A stretch of DNA of 64,000 bases from Corynebacterium jeikeium (GCF_028609885.1 NZ_CP063195.1:496001-560000), one strand, 5' to 3'. Counted from the first letter of the stretch, positions 9,251-20,920 are shown. Made by a program: numbers and translations. Notes: generated by a model from the sequence alone, not told the origin.

Positions 9251-9347
9251 GAGTTTGCCTGAGTCCACCTTCGGGACCATCGGATATATGGGGCAGCTTA
9301 GTCGAGTGCCTCGTAGGTGCTTTAGGTCCTAAGCTGTGTGATTACAA

Positions 9348-9387
9348 AAAGCCGGGTCAGCACGCAGTGGCGTGCTGACCCGGCTTT
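9348..9387 (-). terminator. Terminator of rpf1
   Basis: A 17-bp perfect stem (9348-9364 with 9371-9387, AAAGCCGGGTCAGCACG and its complement) with a short loop and flanking A/T runs. It lies 15 nt after the rpf stop on the minus strand and may act bidirectionally. Confidence 0.85.
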
Positions 9388-9401
9388 AGCTAGATCTGCT
9401 C

Positions 9402-10429
<1,028 letters not shown>

Positions 10430-10813
10430 ATGCCAACCGGAAAAGTGAAGTGGTACGACGCTGATCGCGGCTACGGCTTCGTCAGCAACCCTGGGGACGA
10501 GGACGTCTACGTCGGTTCCCAGGTGCTGCCCGACGGCGTCACCGAACTGGTCAAGGGCCAGCGTATCGAGTACGAGTTCATCGCCGGTCGCCGTGGACCG
10601 CAGGTACACACTATGACGGTGTTGGACAACGGCCCCCGCCGTGCACAGCACAAGTACAACCCAGAGCAGCTTCACCAGATGGTGCAGGATACGATCACGC
10701 TGCTAGATAGCAGCGTGTTGCCAGTACTGCAGTCTGGGCGTCGGCCGGAGCATAAGGAGGCTCGCCAGGTGGCAGAGATCCTTCGTACCATCGCGCGCGA
10801 GCTCGATAGCTAG
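10430..10813 (+). CDS. Cold-shock domain protein with C-terminal extension
   Basis: A 127-residue protein. Residues 1-65 are a cold-shock domain (MPTGKVKWYDADRGYGFV, RNP1-like GYGFVSN, RNP2-like VYVGS), which binds single-stranded RNA/DNA. A helical extension of about 60 residues follows (HQMVQDTITLLDSSVLPVL...). This size is typical of the longer CspB-type proteins of corynebacteria, about double that of the classical 67-residue CspA. It is divergent from rpf1 with a shared GlxR-site region, and converges with the DUF2771-like gene. Confidence 0.9.
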   Translation: MPTGKVKWYDADRGYGFVSNPGDEDVYVGSQVLPDGVTELVKGQRIEYEFIAGRRGPQVHTMTVLDNGPRRAQHKYNPEQLHQMVQDTITLLDSSVLPVLQSGRRPEHKEARQVAEILRTIARELDS

Positions 10814-10880
10814 ACCTCGATAGTCGAATCCCGGACTCCACTAAAACAACCCCCTCGCAACCCCCTCGAACTTGAGGGAG

Positions 10881-11474
10881 CTACTGGGCGATCTCGATCG
10901 ACCAGATGGTTGCGTAGGGGGTTTGCTCTTCGTTGTCGTCCAAGCCGACCAACATTGTGTGCAGCTCCAAAACCTTCAGCTTGGGAGTGCCTCCGTCATC
11001 TGCCTTCATGGAAGACTCTATGTCCAGCGTGACTTCCTCACGCTCGTAGGCCTTGTAGTAGTTGTCTTGGTTAGCGCCTGGTTCGTCGAAGATCTGCAGC
11101 AGCGACCAGTCGTGGTTGTAGATATCCTCCGGTGGCTTAATCGTGACCTTCTTAGCATTACCCACGTGCAGCTTGTAGGGCTGGGAAGGCTTGCAGTCCG
11201 GATCGTCCAATTGGCACACGGAGTAGGGTGCGATCTCGTGTTCCTCTCCATTGACCACGGCAATGATCCGCTGATCCTGCGGTAGCGTTTCGATTTTCCC
11301 GTCCTGCCAGCGGTTATAAAGCAGCACGCCGCCGATCACCACCACCACGAGGGCGACGATCGCACCCATCGTCATCAGCTGCTTTCGTTGGGCTCGCTGG
11401 CGCTGCTGTTTCTTGGACAGCTTCGGCGCAGGCGCGGCGGAAGGCTTCGGACTGGTTTTCTCTTGCTCGCTCAC
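10881..11474 (-). CDS. Membrane-anchored DUF2771-like protein
   Basis: A 197-residue protein beginning at GTG with a GGGAGG ribosome-binding site. It has a basic cytoplasmic N-terminus (SKKQQRQRAQRKQ), one membrane helix (about residues 35-53, MGAIVALVVVVIGGVLLY), and an extracytoplasmic domain with a Cys pair (VCQLDDPDC). The layout fits the actinobacterial DUF2771 family; function is unknown. It precedes nothing in operon and is followed by a weak CCCTC/GAGGG hairpin near 10862. Confidence 0.7.
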   Translation of the reverse strand: MSEQEKTSPKPSAAPAPKLSKKQQRQRAQRKQLMTMGAIVALVVVVIGGVLLYNRWQDGKIETLPQDQRIIAVVNGEEHEIAPYSVCQLDDPDCKPSQPYKLHVGNAKKVTIKPPEDIYNHDWSLLQIFDEPGANQDNYYKAYEREEVTLDIESSMKADDGGTPKLKVLELHTMLVGLDDNEEQTPYATIWSIEIAQ

Positions 11475-11537
11475 GCCTCCCGATCCTAATTCACTGGCCG
11501 GACAAGCCCTAACCCCTAGCCGCCTTTTTAGCCACGC

Positions 11538-12419
11538 CTAACCCTGCGGCTCCTTAAAGCGCACCTCGTACATCTCGTCCCACAGCTTGCCGGTCAGGTA
11601 GAAGCGCCGGTCGTCTGGGGAACTGCCTGGCACGACCGCTATGCCATTCAACACGTCCGCGCCGTCGCGCTGTGCTGCGGGGAAAAGCCCGGCTGTATCC
11701 ACAACGTGTGTGACCTTCCCGTCTTCCGGGTCGATCTCCAAGATCGTGTCGGTCTGCCACACGTTGGCCCACACCTTGCCGTCGGCAGTGCATTCCAATT
11801 CGTTGAGTTGGTCGGTGCCTTCCACTTCCACGGAACCAGTCTTGGCGAAAGTTTCGGGGTCGCGAAAAGTCAGCGTGCCCGAGCCGTCGCTCATTACCAG
11901 TCGATCCTGCTGGGAGCACAAGCCCCACCCCTCGGTCTCGTAGTCTGCCCGGTCCACCTCGTCGAGTGTGCGTGCGTCGCGCTTAATCGCGGTGTGTTCC
12001 TTCCATGTCAGTTGCCACGCCGTATCGCCATGAATCGCAACCCCCTCGCCGAACAGCTCCTTGTCTAGGCTCTGTTCGCCGGATTTTTCGCCCTCCAGGT
12101 TCGTGTAATAGATCTTCGATTCGCCGTATAGACCAGTGCCGACCAGTAGGCGCCCGTCGTCGGCCGTCTCAAGCCCCTGGGTAAACGCAGATTTGTCCCA
12201 TGAGTGTACTTCGTCCACCGTGACCTCGAGCATCGGTGCATCGCCATACTCTTTTGCTGTTGTCCCTGGTTTTATTAGTGACGCCCCGTCGTCCGCACCG
12301 CACGCCGATAACGAAAACGCCAAAGCTGCGGCTCCTACAGCTGCGAATATTTGGGAAGTAACCCGCCCGTTTCGAAGCTGGGGGCGGGATGCGTGAGGGT
12401 GGCGTCGGTAAGAGAACAT
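11538..12419 (-). CDS. Glutamine cyclotransferase-like lipoprotein
   Basis: About 293 residues from the ATG at 12419 (an ATG at 12434 is equally possible; neither has a strong ribosome-binding site). A lipoprotein signal ends in LSAC (Cys40). The mature part is a beta-propeller of the glutaminyl-peptide cyclotransferase family (HSWDKSAFTQGLE, YTNLEGEKSGEQSL, TDQLNELECTADGKVWANVW, LNGIAVVP). Family members cyclise N-terminal glutamine to pyroglutamate; activity here is inferred. The predicted extended frame up to 13106 is antisense to the DUF3027 gene and is not used. It is divergent from that gene with only about 40 bp between starts. Confidence 0.85.
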   Translation of the reverse strand: MFSYRRHPHASRPQLRNGRVTSQIFAAVGAAALAFSLSACGADDGASLIKPGTTAKEYGDAPMLEVTVDEVHSWDKSAFTQGLETADDGRLLVGTGLYGESKIYYTNLEGEKSGEQSLDKELFGEGVAIHGDTAWQLTWKEHTAIKRDARTLDEVDRADYETEGWGLCSQQDRLVMSDGSGTLTFRDPETFAKTGSVEVEGTDQLNELECTADGKVWANVWQTDTILEIDPEDGKVTHVVDTAGLFPAAQRDGADVLNGIAVVPGSSPDDRRFYLTGKLWDEMYEVRFKEPQG

Positions 12420-12458
12420 GCAACCATCATGCATCACAGTGAACGGGTGGCAGGCATA

Positions 12459-13202
12459 ATGGTTCAGGTGAGTAGGAAGAAAAAGGCAGATCCGATTCTT
12501 TTTTCTGCGCAGGCGAAGGAAACCGCCCGCGCCGCAGTGGAAGAAGTGGGCGGCGACGAGGTGGGGAAGGCCCTCGGTATCGCAACGGACGGCGAAGGTT
12601 TGGGGATTTACCGTTACGCCAGCCACGTGCCCGGCTATCGTGGCTGGGAGTGGGTTGTGGTGCTGGTGACTGTGCCGGGTAGTGGGATCCTGACCATCAA
12701 CGAGGTCAGCCTGCAGGCAGGCAAGCACGCCTCCCTGGCCCCCGAGTGGGTGCCCTATGAGGATCGCGTCCAGCCGGGCGACTTGGGGCCTGGCGATACG
12801 CTCCCGCCGCGCCGCGACGACGAGCGGCTGACCGCGTGGGCCAAGCTGCAGGATGGCGATGGCTTCCTGCGCAACCCGCATGCAGGCAATACGCTTTCGC
12901 ACGAGGGGTTGCGACAGGCCCGCAAGCGCTGGCGCGAAGGGGAATACGGGCCGCGCTCCGAGTTCGCGAAGAAGGCCGATTTGCAGTGCGAAACGTGTGC
13001 GTTTTACCTGCCTATCGACAACGTGGAAAACGGTGTAGGCGTGTGCACGAACGAGTATTCCGCCGACGGGCGCGTGGTTCAGCGGGATTATGGTTGTGGC
13101 GCGCACTCGGCGACAGTGGAGGAATCCATCGGCGAGGAGCTTGGGGAGGGCACCAATAATTACGGGGTGTACGTCGACGAGGGATTCTCGCGCTTCGAAT
13201 AA
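12459..13202 (+). CDS. DUF3027 family protein
   Basis: A 247-residue conserved actinobacterial protein (KKKADPILFSAQAKETARAAVEE start; central YRGWEWVVVLVTVPGSG). The C-terminal third carries a cysteine cluster (CETC ... GVCTNEYS ... DYGCGAH) that could bind a metal. ATG 12459 is preceded by GGGTGG; GTG 12468 is an alternative. Function is unknown. It is divergent from the cyclotransferase-like gene and upstream of the purine permease, separated by 174 nt. Confidence 0.8.
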   Translation: MVQVSRKKKADPILFSAQAKETARAAVEEVGGDEVGKALGIATDGEGLGIYRYASHVPGYRGWEWVVVLVTVPGSGILTINEVSLQAGKHASLAPEWVPYEDRVQPGDLGPGDTLPPRRDDERLTAWAKLQDGDGFLRNPHAGNTLSHEGLRQARKRWREGEYGPRSEFAKKADLQCETCAFYLPIDNVENGVGVCTNEYSADGRVVQRDYGCGAHSATVEESIGEELGEGTNNYGVYVDEGFSRFE

Positions 13203-13376
13203 GTAGGACGCCGGCTCCAGCGCAGTTGGGGTGCCCCGGACGGGTACCTAATAGTTGCATAAATGCCCTGCGGGGTGGTTACTTATGACTTGTCGTTTCA
13301 AATTGTGGTGGCTACCTACGGTTCTGCTGGAGGGTGGCTCCCAAGCACAGTCCGAACAGGTAGGGGAGAAACCCGC

Positions 13377-14870
13377 ATGGCAGATGCACAGGCCGCAAAG
13401 GCCGCAGAGACAAAATCTGGGGAACCGCAGGACCGTGGCTTCCTAGACCGCTTTTTCCATATTTCGGAGCGCCACTCGACGGTGGGCACCGAGGTCCGCG
13501 GTGGTGTGGTCACGTTCTTCGCGATGGCCTACATCATCATCCTGAACCCGTTGATCCTGGGCACCAGTGCAGACTTCAACGGCGACGAGCTGGGCACCGC
13601 CCGCGTGGCTGCGGTTACCGCTCTGGCGGCGGGTGTGATGACCATCGCCTTCGGCATCATCGCCCGCTATCCCTTCGGCATCGCTGCCGGTCTGGGCATT
13701 AATACCCTGGTGGCCGTCACCTTCGTCGGCACGGAGGGGCTGACCTGGCCGGAAGCCATGGGGCTGGTGGTCATCGACGGTATCCTCATCGTGCTGCTGG
13801 CCATCACGGGCTTCCGCGAGGCTGTGTTTAACTCCATCCCGAGCTCGCTGAAGGCGGCCATCGGCGTGGGTATTGGCCTGTTTATTGCAATGATTGGCTT
13901 GGTGGACTCCGGCTTCGTCCGCCGCATTCCGGATGCCGCGGGCACCACCGTCCCGGTTGGCCTGGGCATCAACGGCTCCATTGCTTCTTGGCCCACGTTC
14001 GTCTTCATTATCGGCCTGCTGATCTGTGGAACCCTGGTGGTCCGCAAGGTTCGCGGCGGCCTGTTCATCGGCATCGTCGCCAACACCATCATCGCCATGA
14101 TCGTTGAGGCGCTCACTCACACCGGTCCGTCCTTCGTCGATGGCAAGCCGAACCCCGCAGGCTGGAACCTGGCAGTGCCGCAGAGCCCGGACTCTCTGGG
14201 CGGTATGCCGGACCTTTCCCTGGTCGGCGCTGTGGATCTGTTCGGTGCGTTCAGCCGGGTGGGCGTGCTGGCAGCGTGCATGCTGATCTTCACCCTGGTG
14301 CTGGCGAACTTCTTCGACGCTATGGGAACCATGACTGCACTGGGCAAGCAGGCTCAGCTGGTAGATGAGGAAGATCGTCTGCCAAACCTGCGCACGGCCC
14401 TGATCGTCGAAGGTGGCGGCGCGATTGTTGGTGGCGCGGTCTCTGGCTCGTCGAACACCGTGTTTGTGGACTCTGCGGCGGGTATTGCCGACGGCGCCCG
14501 CACGGGTTTGGCCAATGTGGTTACCGGCCTGCTGTTTATCTTGGCGATGTTCTTCACTCCTCTGTACGAGGTTGTGCCGATCGAGGCTGCCGCCCCGGTT
14601 CTGGTGATCGTGGGTGCGATGATGATGGCACAGATTAAGGACATTGACTTTGCGCGCTTCGATATTGCCCTGCCGGCCTTCCTGACCATCGTGGTCATGC
14701 CATTTACCTATTCCATCGCCAACGGCATCGGCGTGGGCTTCATTACTTACGCCGTGATGGCACTAGTCGGCGGTCGCGCAAAGAAGGTCCACCCGCTGTT
14801 GTACTTGGTGGCTGCGATGTTTGTTGTCTACTTCGCCGCCGATCCGGTGATGGATCTGCTGCGAGGCTAG
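13377..14870 (+). CDS. NCS2-family purine permease (AzgA type)
   Basis: A 497-residue integral membrane protein with roughly 12-14 hydrophobic segments. It has AzgA-type motifs: VTFFAMAYIIILNP near the N-terminus, GIAAGLGINTLVA, and LFIGIVANT. The conserved substrate region is NFFDAMGTMTALGKQA, and GGAVSGSSNTVFVDSAAGI follows later. This branch of NCS2 carries adenine, guanine or hypoxanthine by proton symport; the exact substrate is not readable. Start ATG 13377 has GGGGAG 7 nt upstream; the longer frame from 13263 is rejected. It is followed after 2 nt by a TrmH-type methyltransferase, so the two are probably cotranscribed. Confidence 0.9.
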   Translation: MADAQAAKAAETKSGEPQDRGFLDRFFHISERHSTVGTEVRGGVVTFFAMAYIIILNPLILGTSADFNGDELGTARVAAVTALAAGVMTIAFGIIARYPFGIAAGLGINTLVAVTFVGTEGLTWPEAMGLVVIDGILIVLLAITGFREAVFNSIPSSLKAAIGVGIGLFIAMIGLVDSGFVRRIPDAAGTTVPVGLGINGSIASWPTFVFIIGLLICGTLVVRKVRGGLFIGIVANTIIAMIVEALTHTGPSFVDGKPNPAGWNLAVPQSPDSLGGMPDLSLVGAVDLFGAFSRVGVLAACMLIFTLVLANFFDAMGTMTALGKQAQLVDEEDRLPNLRTALIVEGGGAIVGGAVSGSSNTVFVDSAAGIADGARTGLANVVTGLLFILAMFFTPLYEVVPIEAAAPVLVIVGAMMMAQIKDIDFARFDIALPAFLTIVVMPFTYSIANGIGVGFITYAVMALVGGRAKKVHPLLYLVAAMFVVYFAADPVMDLLRG

Positions 14871-14872
14871 CA

Positions 14873-15793
14873 ATGGCCATTTTTTCGCCCATCCGGATCG
14901 ATGACCCGCGTGACTCGCGCCTGGACGACTTTCGGAACCTCAACGCCTCCGACAAGAAGTCCGGCGAGCAGCTGATCATCGCCGAGGGCACCTTGGTTGT
15001 CCCGCGCCTGCTGGCTAGCCCTTATCCGACCCGCGCGGTCGTGGGGTTCCCGGGGAAGCTGCGGGCGATCGAGGCGGAGCTGTCTCGCGCTCTTTCTAGT
15101 GATGACGCCAACTTTTCCGTGTTCGAGGTTTCCCGCGAGGTCTTAAAGGAAGTCGCGGGTTTCGATATGCATAGGGGACTGGTTGCGTCGGCGGATCGGT
15201 TGCCTGTGAACCCTGTGGGTCCTGTGGGCCCTGTGAGCACGGCTAGCACCGGGGCCCCGGTAGGCACAGGGGCGAGTGCCGTGGAGGCAGTGCTGAACCA
15301 CCTGGAGGAAGCCGCCGACACCAGCGGAGTGATCGCCGTGCTAGAGGGAGTGGGGGATCACGAGAATATCGGCTCCATTTTCCGTAACGCTGCGGGGCTC
15401 AACGTTGATGCCGTGCTTTTTGGCGCGGCCACTGCCGACCCTCTGTACCGACGCAGTGTGCGCGTTTCCATGGGCCATGTGCTGCGCCTTCCGTGGGCGA
15501 GGTTTCCCGGAACGACGACAACCTGGCAGCGGGATCTGGAGTTGCTACAGCGGCGTGGCTACGAGGTCGTGGCACTCACGCCGGCGGGGGACACCACGCT
15601 TCGCGAGGCTACGGAGGCGGCTCGCATGCGCGGGAGGAAAGTAGCGGTGATGGTCGGCGCCGAAGGGCCCGGACTGACGGAGCACGCCATGCGTGCCGCG
15701 GATGTGCGCGCCAGTATCCCGATGGCTCGGGGAACTGACTCGCTAAACGTGGCTACAGCGGCAGCCATCGCCTTCTACGAAGCAGTCCGCTAG
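14873..15793 (+). CDS. TrmH/SpoU-family RNA 2'-O-methyltransferase
   Basis: A 306-residue SPOUT methyltransferase. Motif 1 is NIGSIFRNAAGLNVDAVLFG, motif 2 is VMVGAEGPGLTE and motif 3 is ADVRASIPMARGTDSLNVATAA; together these form the SAM-binding trefoil knot. The N-terminal part is the usual substrate-binding domain. The target (tRNA or rRNA ribose) cannot be read from sequence. About residues 108-130 form a Val/Gly/Pro repeat (VGPVGP...), a low-complexity insertion between the domains built from near-identical 9-bp units at 15200-15235. It starts 2 nt after the permease stop, consistent with coupling, and converges with the next gene. Confidence 0.88.
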   Translation: MAIFSPIRIDDPRDSRLDDFRNLNASDKKSGEQLIIAEGTLVVPRLLASPYPTRAVVGFPGKLRAIEAELSRALSSDDANFSVFEVSREVLKEVAGFDMHRGLVASADRLPVNPVGPVGPVSTASTGAPVGTGASAVEAVLNHLEEAADTSGVIAVLEGVGDHENIGSIFRNAAGLNVDAVLFGAATADPLYRRSVRVSMGHVLRLPWARFPGTTTTWQRDLELLQRRGYEVVALTPAGDTTLREATEAARMRGRKVAVMVGAEGPGLTEHAMRAADVRASIPMARGTDSLNVATAAAIAFYEAVR

Positions 15794-15799
15794 GCGGGT

Positions 15800-16714
15800 T
15801 TACTTCCCGCGGCTGCGGCGGCGTACCTCGTCGCCGATCTTCTGGGAAGCCCCGCGTAGCCCCTTCAGCCCAGCGGAAAGCCCCTTGCGTGCCCCCTTTC
15901 CCAAGGAGGTCAGCACGTTCTTGGCTACCTCCGCGCCGCTGGGTTCGCTCTCACGGGACGGGGCGGCGTAATCGTCATAGCCTTGCTCATCGTCGTAGAC
16001 GGAGACCATGTCGTCCGGCTTGGGGCCCCCGTGCGTCAGACCGTCGTACTCGGAGGATTTCGCCTCCGGCCGGCCGTCGACGGCGAAAGCTGCAATGGGC
16101 AGTGCCGGGCCGGAGGCGGAGACTGAAAAGCCTAGCCAGGACTCAATGGCGGCAGCAGCAAGCTCTGCGGGAACGAATGGCAATTGGATACCACTGGCTT
16201 CGGTGTTGCCTGCCCAGTAGTCAGCCTCGAACTCGCCGGGCAGCCCAATGTCCTCGAACACCGTCTCGCGAGTGGCGCAGAAGGATCGTTTGAGCTGGCC
16301 GCCGGACCAGTGGGCGAAGCCACCGAAGGTTTCGTCTACTTCCGTGGAAGCCGGATCTCCTCCGTCCCCCGGCTTCGTCGAAGCTGCGGTTTCCGGGTCT
16401 GCCACCACACAGGAGGCGTACACGTCGGCTGCGCTGACCAGTGTGCGGTAGCGTTCTGGCAACTCGGAGAGCTTTCGCAGGTCGGGGATTACTGTTTGCA
16501 CCACCGACAACCCCGGATAGCCGCCGATGTAGAACTCATCGGTGCCGGGGGTTGCGCTGCGTGTCATGTCGAAGTCGCCGATATGCGTCAGCGGCCAGGC
16601 TGGGTTCAGTTGTGCAAGGTACTTGCGGGCGAAGCCACGGTCGACCTTATGCTCCTGGTTCACCACGGTGCTGGGGTTGGCAGCATTTACAAACCAAAGG
16701 GTCACCAGGGTCAC
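15800..16714 (-). CDS. Conserved hypothetical protein downstream of sepH
   Basis: A 304-residue protein starting at GTG 16714 with AAGGAG 8 nt upstream. The first two-thirds look like a globular domain (LWFVNAANPSTVV; HIGDFDMTRSATP; EFYIGGYPGLSVVQT), and the C-terminus is basic and helical (RKGLSAGLKGLRGASQKIGDEVRRRSRGK). I think it belongs to an uncharacterised actinobacterial family (possibly DUF6928) but cannot confirm it. It follows sepH by 21 nt on the same strand, suggesting an operon. Confidence 0.7.
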   Translation of the reverse strand: MTLVTLWFVNAANPSTVVNQEHKVDRGFARKYLAQLNPAWPLTHIGDFDMTRSATPGTDEFYIGGYPGLSVVQTVIPDLRKLSELPERYRTLVSAADVYASCVVADPETAASTKPGDGGDPASTEVDETFGGFAHWSGGQLKRSFCATRETVFEDIGLPGEFEADYWAGNTEASGIQLPFVPAELAAAAIESWLGFSVSASGPALPIAAFAVDGRPEAKSSEYDGLTHGGPKPDDMVSVYDDEQGYDDYAAPSRESEPSGAEVAKNVLTSLGKGARKGLSAGLKGLRGASQKIGDEVRRRSRGK

Positions 16715-16735
16715 AGCTGTGGCTCCTTCTATCGC

Positions 16736-17899
16736 CTAGTTCTTTTTCTTGGGGTTGGTGCGCACACCGAGCAGGACGTCTTCCCAATGTGGGGTCACGG
16801 CCTTGCGCTTACGCTTCGGCTTCGCGGCCTTTGCGTCGGGGTGCATTAGGAAATCATTATCACCGCGTTCGTTCCGTTCCGCAGGGGAATCGTCGCCGGT
16901 GGGGGGAGTGCCCTGTGCGGTGTGAGCCTCAGTTACGCGGGACTCGTTAGACCGTTCGTCCCGGCGATCCAGATCGGCCTGGTCGCCCTCCCAGTGCTCA
17001 TCCTCAGGAGCCTGCGTTGGATGCAGCAGGGGAGTTACCGGCGAAACGCTGCGCACCGGTTGCCCATAGCGCGGGTTCACCAGGTCGCCTGCGATGCTGT
17101 TGTGCGGGTGCGCCAGTGCTTTCTCCGAGCCGCGCAGTTCGATGATGAACTCCGCGGTGTGCGTGCTGGTACGCCCAGCCGCGTCCTTCTCCCAGGCCAC
17201 GGTGACGATCCACTGCTTGGCGGCATTTTGGTAAGCATCCCATTCGGCGTCCGAAAGAGATTCCCCGTGCGCCGCCAGAGCTGTTGCCAGAACTTCCCAC
17301 AGTGGCTGGTTAGAAACGCCATCTCCGTTTACCGGCAGCGCCGCGTGTGCGAGCTCCGCGATGCGTGCGCGCTCCTGGAGGATCGGCCAGGCGTAGGGCT
17401 CAATGCGAGACTCGTCTGTGTCCGCCTCGTCCGCCAGCTCGGCCACGGTAGCGCCGTGGCGGATGCGATCCTGAATCACACGTGGGGACATCGAAATCCG
17501 GGTGCGGTGCGGACGCGCGTTAGGCCGGTTCTGTCCGCGCCCCTTGAACAGTGACGCCACCTCGGCTTCAACTGCTTCCTCCTCAGCGCGGGTTGCCGCT
17601 TGCTCCTCCTCCCGGTGTGCCTCTGCGGGATCTGTGGCGGCATCGGCAGGACCGGCGGCACTGGACGCGCTGGTGGCATCTGAGTCGGAACTCTCGGAAG
17701 CCACGGAGCGAGGATCAACCTCGGCTTCTACGGAAGCGCTGCCTGCGCTGGCCGTGGGGGCGTCACTAAGAAAAGAGCGCAACTCGTCGGTGACGGGCAG
17801 AAAGTACTCGGCGATAGGGCCGCCGACGGCCGGGTCAACGGCGCGCAGCACGAGCGATGAGGCATCGCTATCGGCGACGACAAATTTCAGCTCTTGCAA
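16736..17899 (-). CDS. sepH: Septation protein SepH (DUF3071)
   Basis: About 387 residues. The N-terminal domain (QELKFVVADSDASSLVLRAVDP; later LSPRVIQ-like SMSPRVIQDRIRHGATVAELA with a helix-turn-helix-like segment) matches SepH, an actinobacterial FtsZ-binding protein that promotes Z-ring assembly. A long acidic/Ala-rich linker and a conserved basic C-terminal tag (KRKRKAVTPHWEDVLLG) follow. I place the start at TTG 17899 because AGGAGG (17905-17910) lies 5 nt upstream; the frame opens to ATG 17959 but without a ribosome-binding site, and SepH proteins begin at the LQELKFV block. Two copies of the dispersed T-rich TGACGCC word lie in this gene (17552, 17759). Confidence 0.87.
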   Translation of the reverse strand: MQELKFVVADSDASSLVLRAVDPAVGGPIAEYFLPVTDELRSFLSDAPTASAGSASVEAEVDPRSVASESSDSDATSASSAAGPADAATDPAEAHREEEQAATRAEEEAVEAEVASLFKGRGQNRPNARPHRTRISMSPRVIQDRIRHGATVAELADEADTDESRIEPYAWPILQERARIAELAHAALPVNGDGVSNQPLWEVLATALAAHGESLSDAEWDAYQNAAKQWIVTVAWEKDAAGRTSTHTAEFIIELRGSEKALAHPHNSIAGDLVNPRYGQPVRSVSPVTPLLHPTQAPEDEHWEGDQADLDRRDERSNESRVTEAHTAQGTPPTGDDSPAERNERGDNDFLMHPDAKAAKPKRKRKAVTPHWEDVLLGVRTNPKKKN

Positions 17900-18035
17900 C
17901 GTGGCCTCCTGACGGGTGATGCGGCAAATGACGGCAGTGTTATTAACATCACCCTCCAACCTTAGCTAAAAGCTCGGCTGGAGGGTGAGTGAATTCAGTC
18001 GCTAGAAGTAGGCGAAACCAGGGGCAACTGGGCGA

Positions 18036-18055
18036 AACGCTAGCCCAAAGGTGGG

Positions 18056-18058
<3 letters not shown>
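18036..18058 (-). terminator. Possible terminator at serC 3' end
   Basis: A TAGCCC...GGGCTA hairpin of about 7 bp overlaps the serC stop region on the minus strand, followed by GCGTTTCG. It is a weak candidate without a long T-run. Confidence 0.35.
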
Positions 18059-19575
<1,517 letters not shown>

Positions 19576-20853
19576 ATGGCTACTGATAATCAGGACAAGG
19601 CCGTTCTCCACTACCCAGGTGGAGAGTACGAAATGGACATTGTCCGCGCCACCGAAGGTAACGACGGTGTCGCACTGGGCAAGATGCTGGCAGAAACCGG
19701 CTTGACCACCCTGGATCCCGGCTACGTGAACACCGGTTCCACCAAGTCCGCCATCACCTACATCGACGGTGCAAACGGCATCCTGCGTTACCGTGGCTAC
19801 GACATTGCCGACCTGGCCAACAACGCAACCTTCAACGAGGTTTCCTACCTGCTGATCAACGGCGAGCTGCCGAACAAGGAGCAGGCTGAGGAGTTCAACA
19901 CCAACATCCGCAACCACACCCTGCTGGATGAAGACTTCAAGGCACAGTTCCGCGTGTTCCCGCGCGACGCTCACCCGATGAGCGTTCTGGCTTCCTCCCT
20001 GAACATTCTGTCGACCTATTACCAGGACTCCCTGGATCCGCTGAACCCGGATCACCAGAAGCTGAACACCTACCGCCTGATGGCGAAGGTGCCGATGCTG
20101 GCTGCTTACGCTTACCGCGCTTCCAAGGGTAAGCCGTACATGTACCCGGATAACTCCATGAACGCGCGCCAGAACTTCCTGCGCCAGATGTTCGGCTACC
20201 CGACCGAGCCTTTCGAGGATGACCCGGTGGTTACCAAGGCTCTGGACAAGCTGCTGATCCTGCACGCTGACCACGAGCAGAACTGCTCCACCTCCACCGT
20301 CCGCATGGTTGGTTCTTCCCAGGCCAACATGTTCGTCTCCATCGCCGCAGGTATCAACGCTCTGTCCGGCCCGCTGCACGGCGGTGCTAACCAGGCCGTT
20401 CTGGAGATGCTGGAGGAGATCCACGCTAACGGTGGCGACGCTACCGAGTTCATGAACCGCGTGAAGAACAAGGAGCCGGGCGTTAAGCTGATGGGCTTCG
20501 GTCACCGCGTGTACAAGAACTACGACCCGCGTGCGGCCATCGTCAAGGAGTCCGCACACGAGATCCTGGAGCACCTGGGTGGCGACCACCTGCTGGATCT
20601 GGCTATGAAGCTGGAAGAGATTGCGCTGGCTGATGATTACTTCATCTCCCGCAAGCTCTACCCGAACGTGGACTTCTACACCGGCCTGATCTACCGCGCT
20701 ATGGGCTTCCCGACGGACTTCTTCACCGTCCTGTTCGCCATGGGGCGCCTGCCGGGCTGGATCGCTCACTACCTGGAGCAGGTCAACGATCCGACCGCGA
20801 AGATCAACCGTCCGCGCCAGATCTACACCGGCGAGGGTGCGCGCAAGCTCTAA
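19576..20853 (+). CDS. gltA: Citrate synthase
   Basis: A 425-residue type II citrate synthase, the entry step of the TCA cycle (acetyl-CoA + oxaloacetate). It is highly similar to C. glutamicum GltA throughout, including YIDG.NGILRYRGYDIADLA, the catalytic-His regions GPLHGGANQAVLEML and MGFGHRVYKNYDPRA, and the C-terminal KINRPRQIYTG. I choose ATG 19576, because GAAAGGG (19563-19569) is 6 nt upstream; ATG 19570 would be too close. A strong terminator follows. An FKBP gene lies 120 nt downstream, as in other corynebacteria. Confidence 0.97.
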   Translation: MATDNQDKAVLHYPGGEYEMDIVRATEGNDGVALGKMLAETGLTTLDPGYVNTGSTKSAITYIDGANGILRYRGYDIADLANNATFNEVSYLLINGELPNKEQAEEFNTNIRNHTLLDEDFKAQFRVFPRDAHPMSVLASSLNILSTYYQDSLDPLNPDHQKLNTYRLMAKVPMLAAYAYRASKGKPYMYPDNSMNARQNFLRQMFGYPTEPFEDDPVVTKALDKLLILHADHEQNCSTSTVRMVGSSQANMFVSIAAGINALSGPLHGGANQAVLEMLEEIHANGGDATEFMNRVKNKEPGVKLMGFGHRVYKNYDPRAAIVKESAHEILEHLGGDHLLDLAMKLEEIALADDYFISRKLYPNVDFYTGLIYRAMGFPTDFFTVLFAMGRLPGWIAHYLEQVNDPTAKINRPRQIYTGEGARKL

Positions 20854-20868
20854 ATCCTTTTTGGTGAC

Positions 20869-20920
20869 GCCCCCTTGGGCTGGCTACGCATTGCGTATGC
20901 CCCCAAGGGGGTGTTTCGCG
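20869..20920 (+). terminator. gltA terminator
   Basis: An 11-bp stem (CCCCCTTGGGC at 20870-20880 with GCCCAAGGGGG-type complement ending 20911) with an 18-nt loop and a T-containing 3' flank (GTGTTTCGCGTTTT). The upstream edge overlaps a TTTTTGGTGACGCC copy of the dispersed word. Confidence 0.8.
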
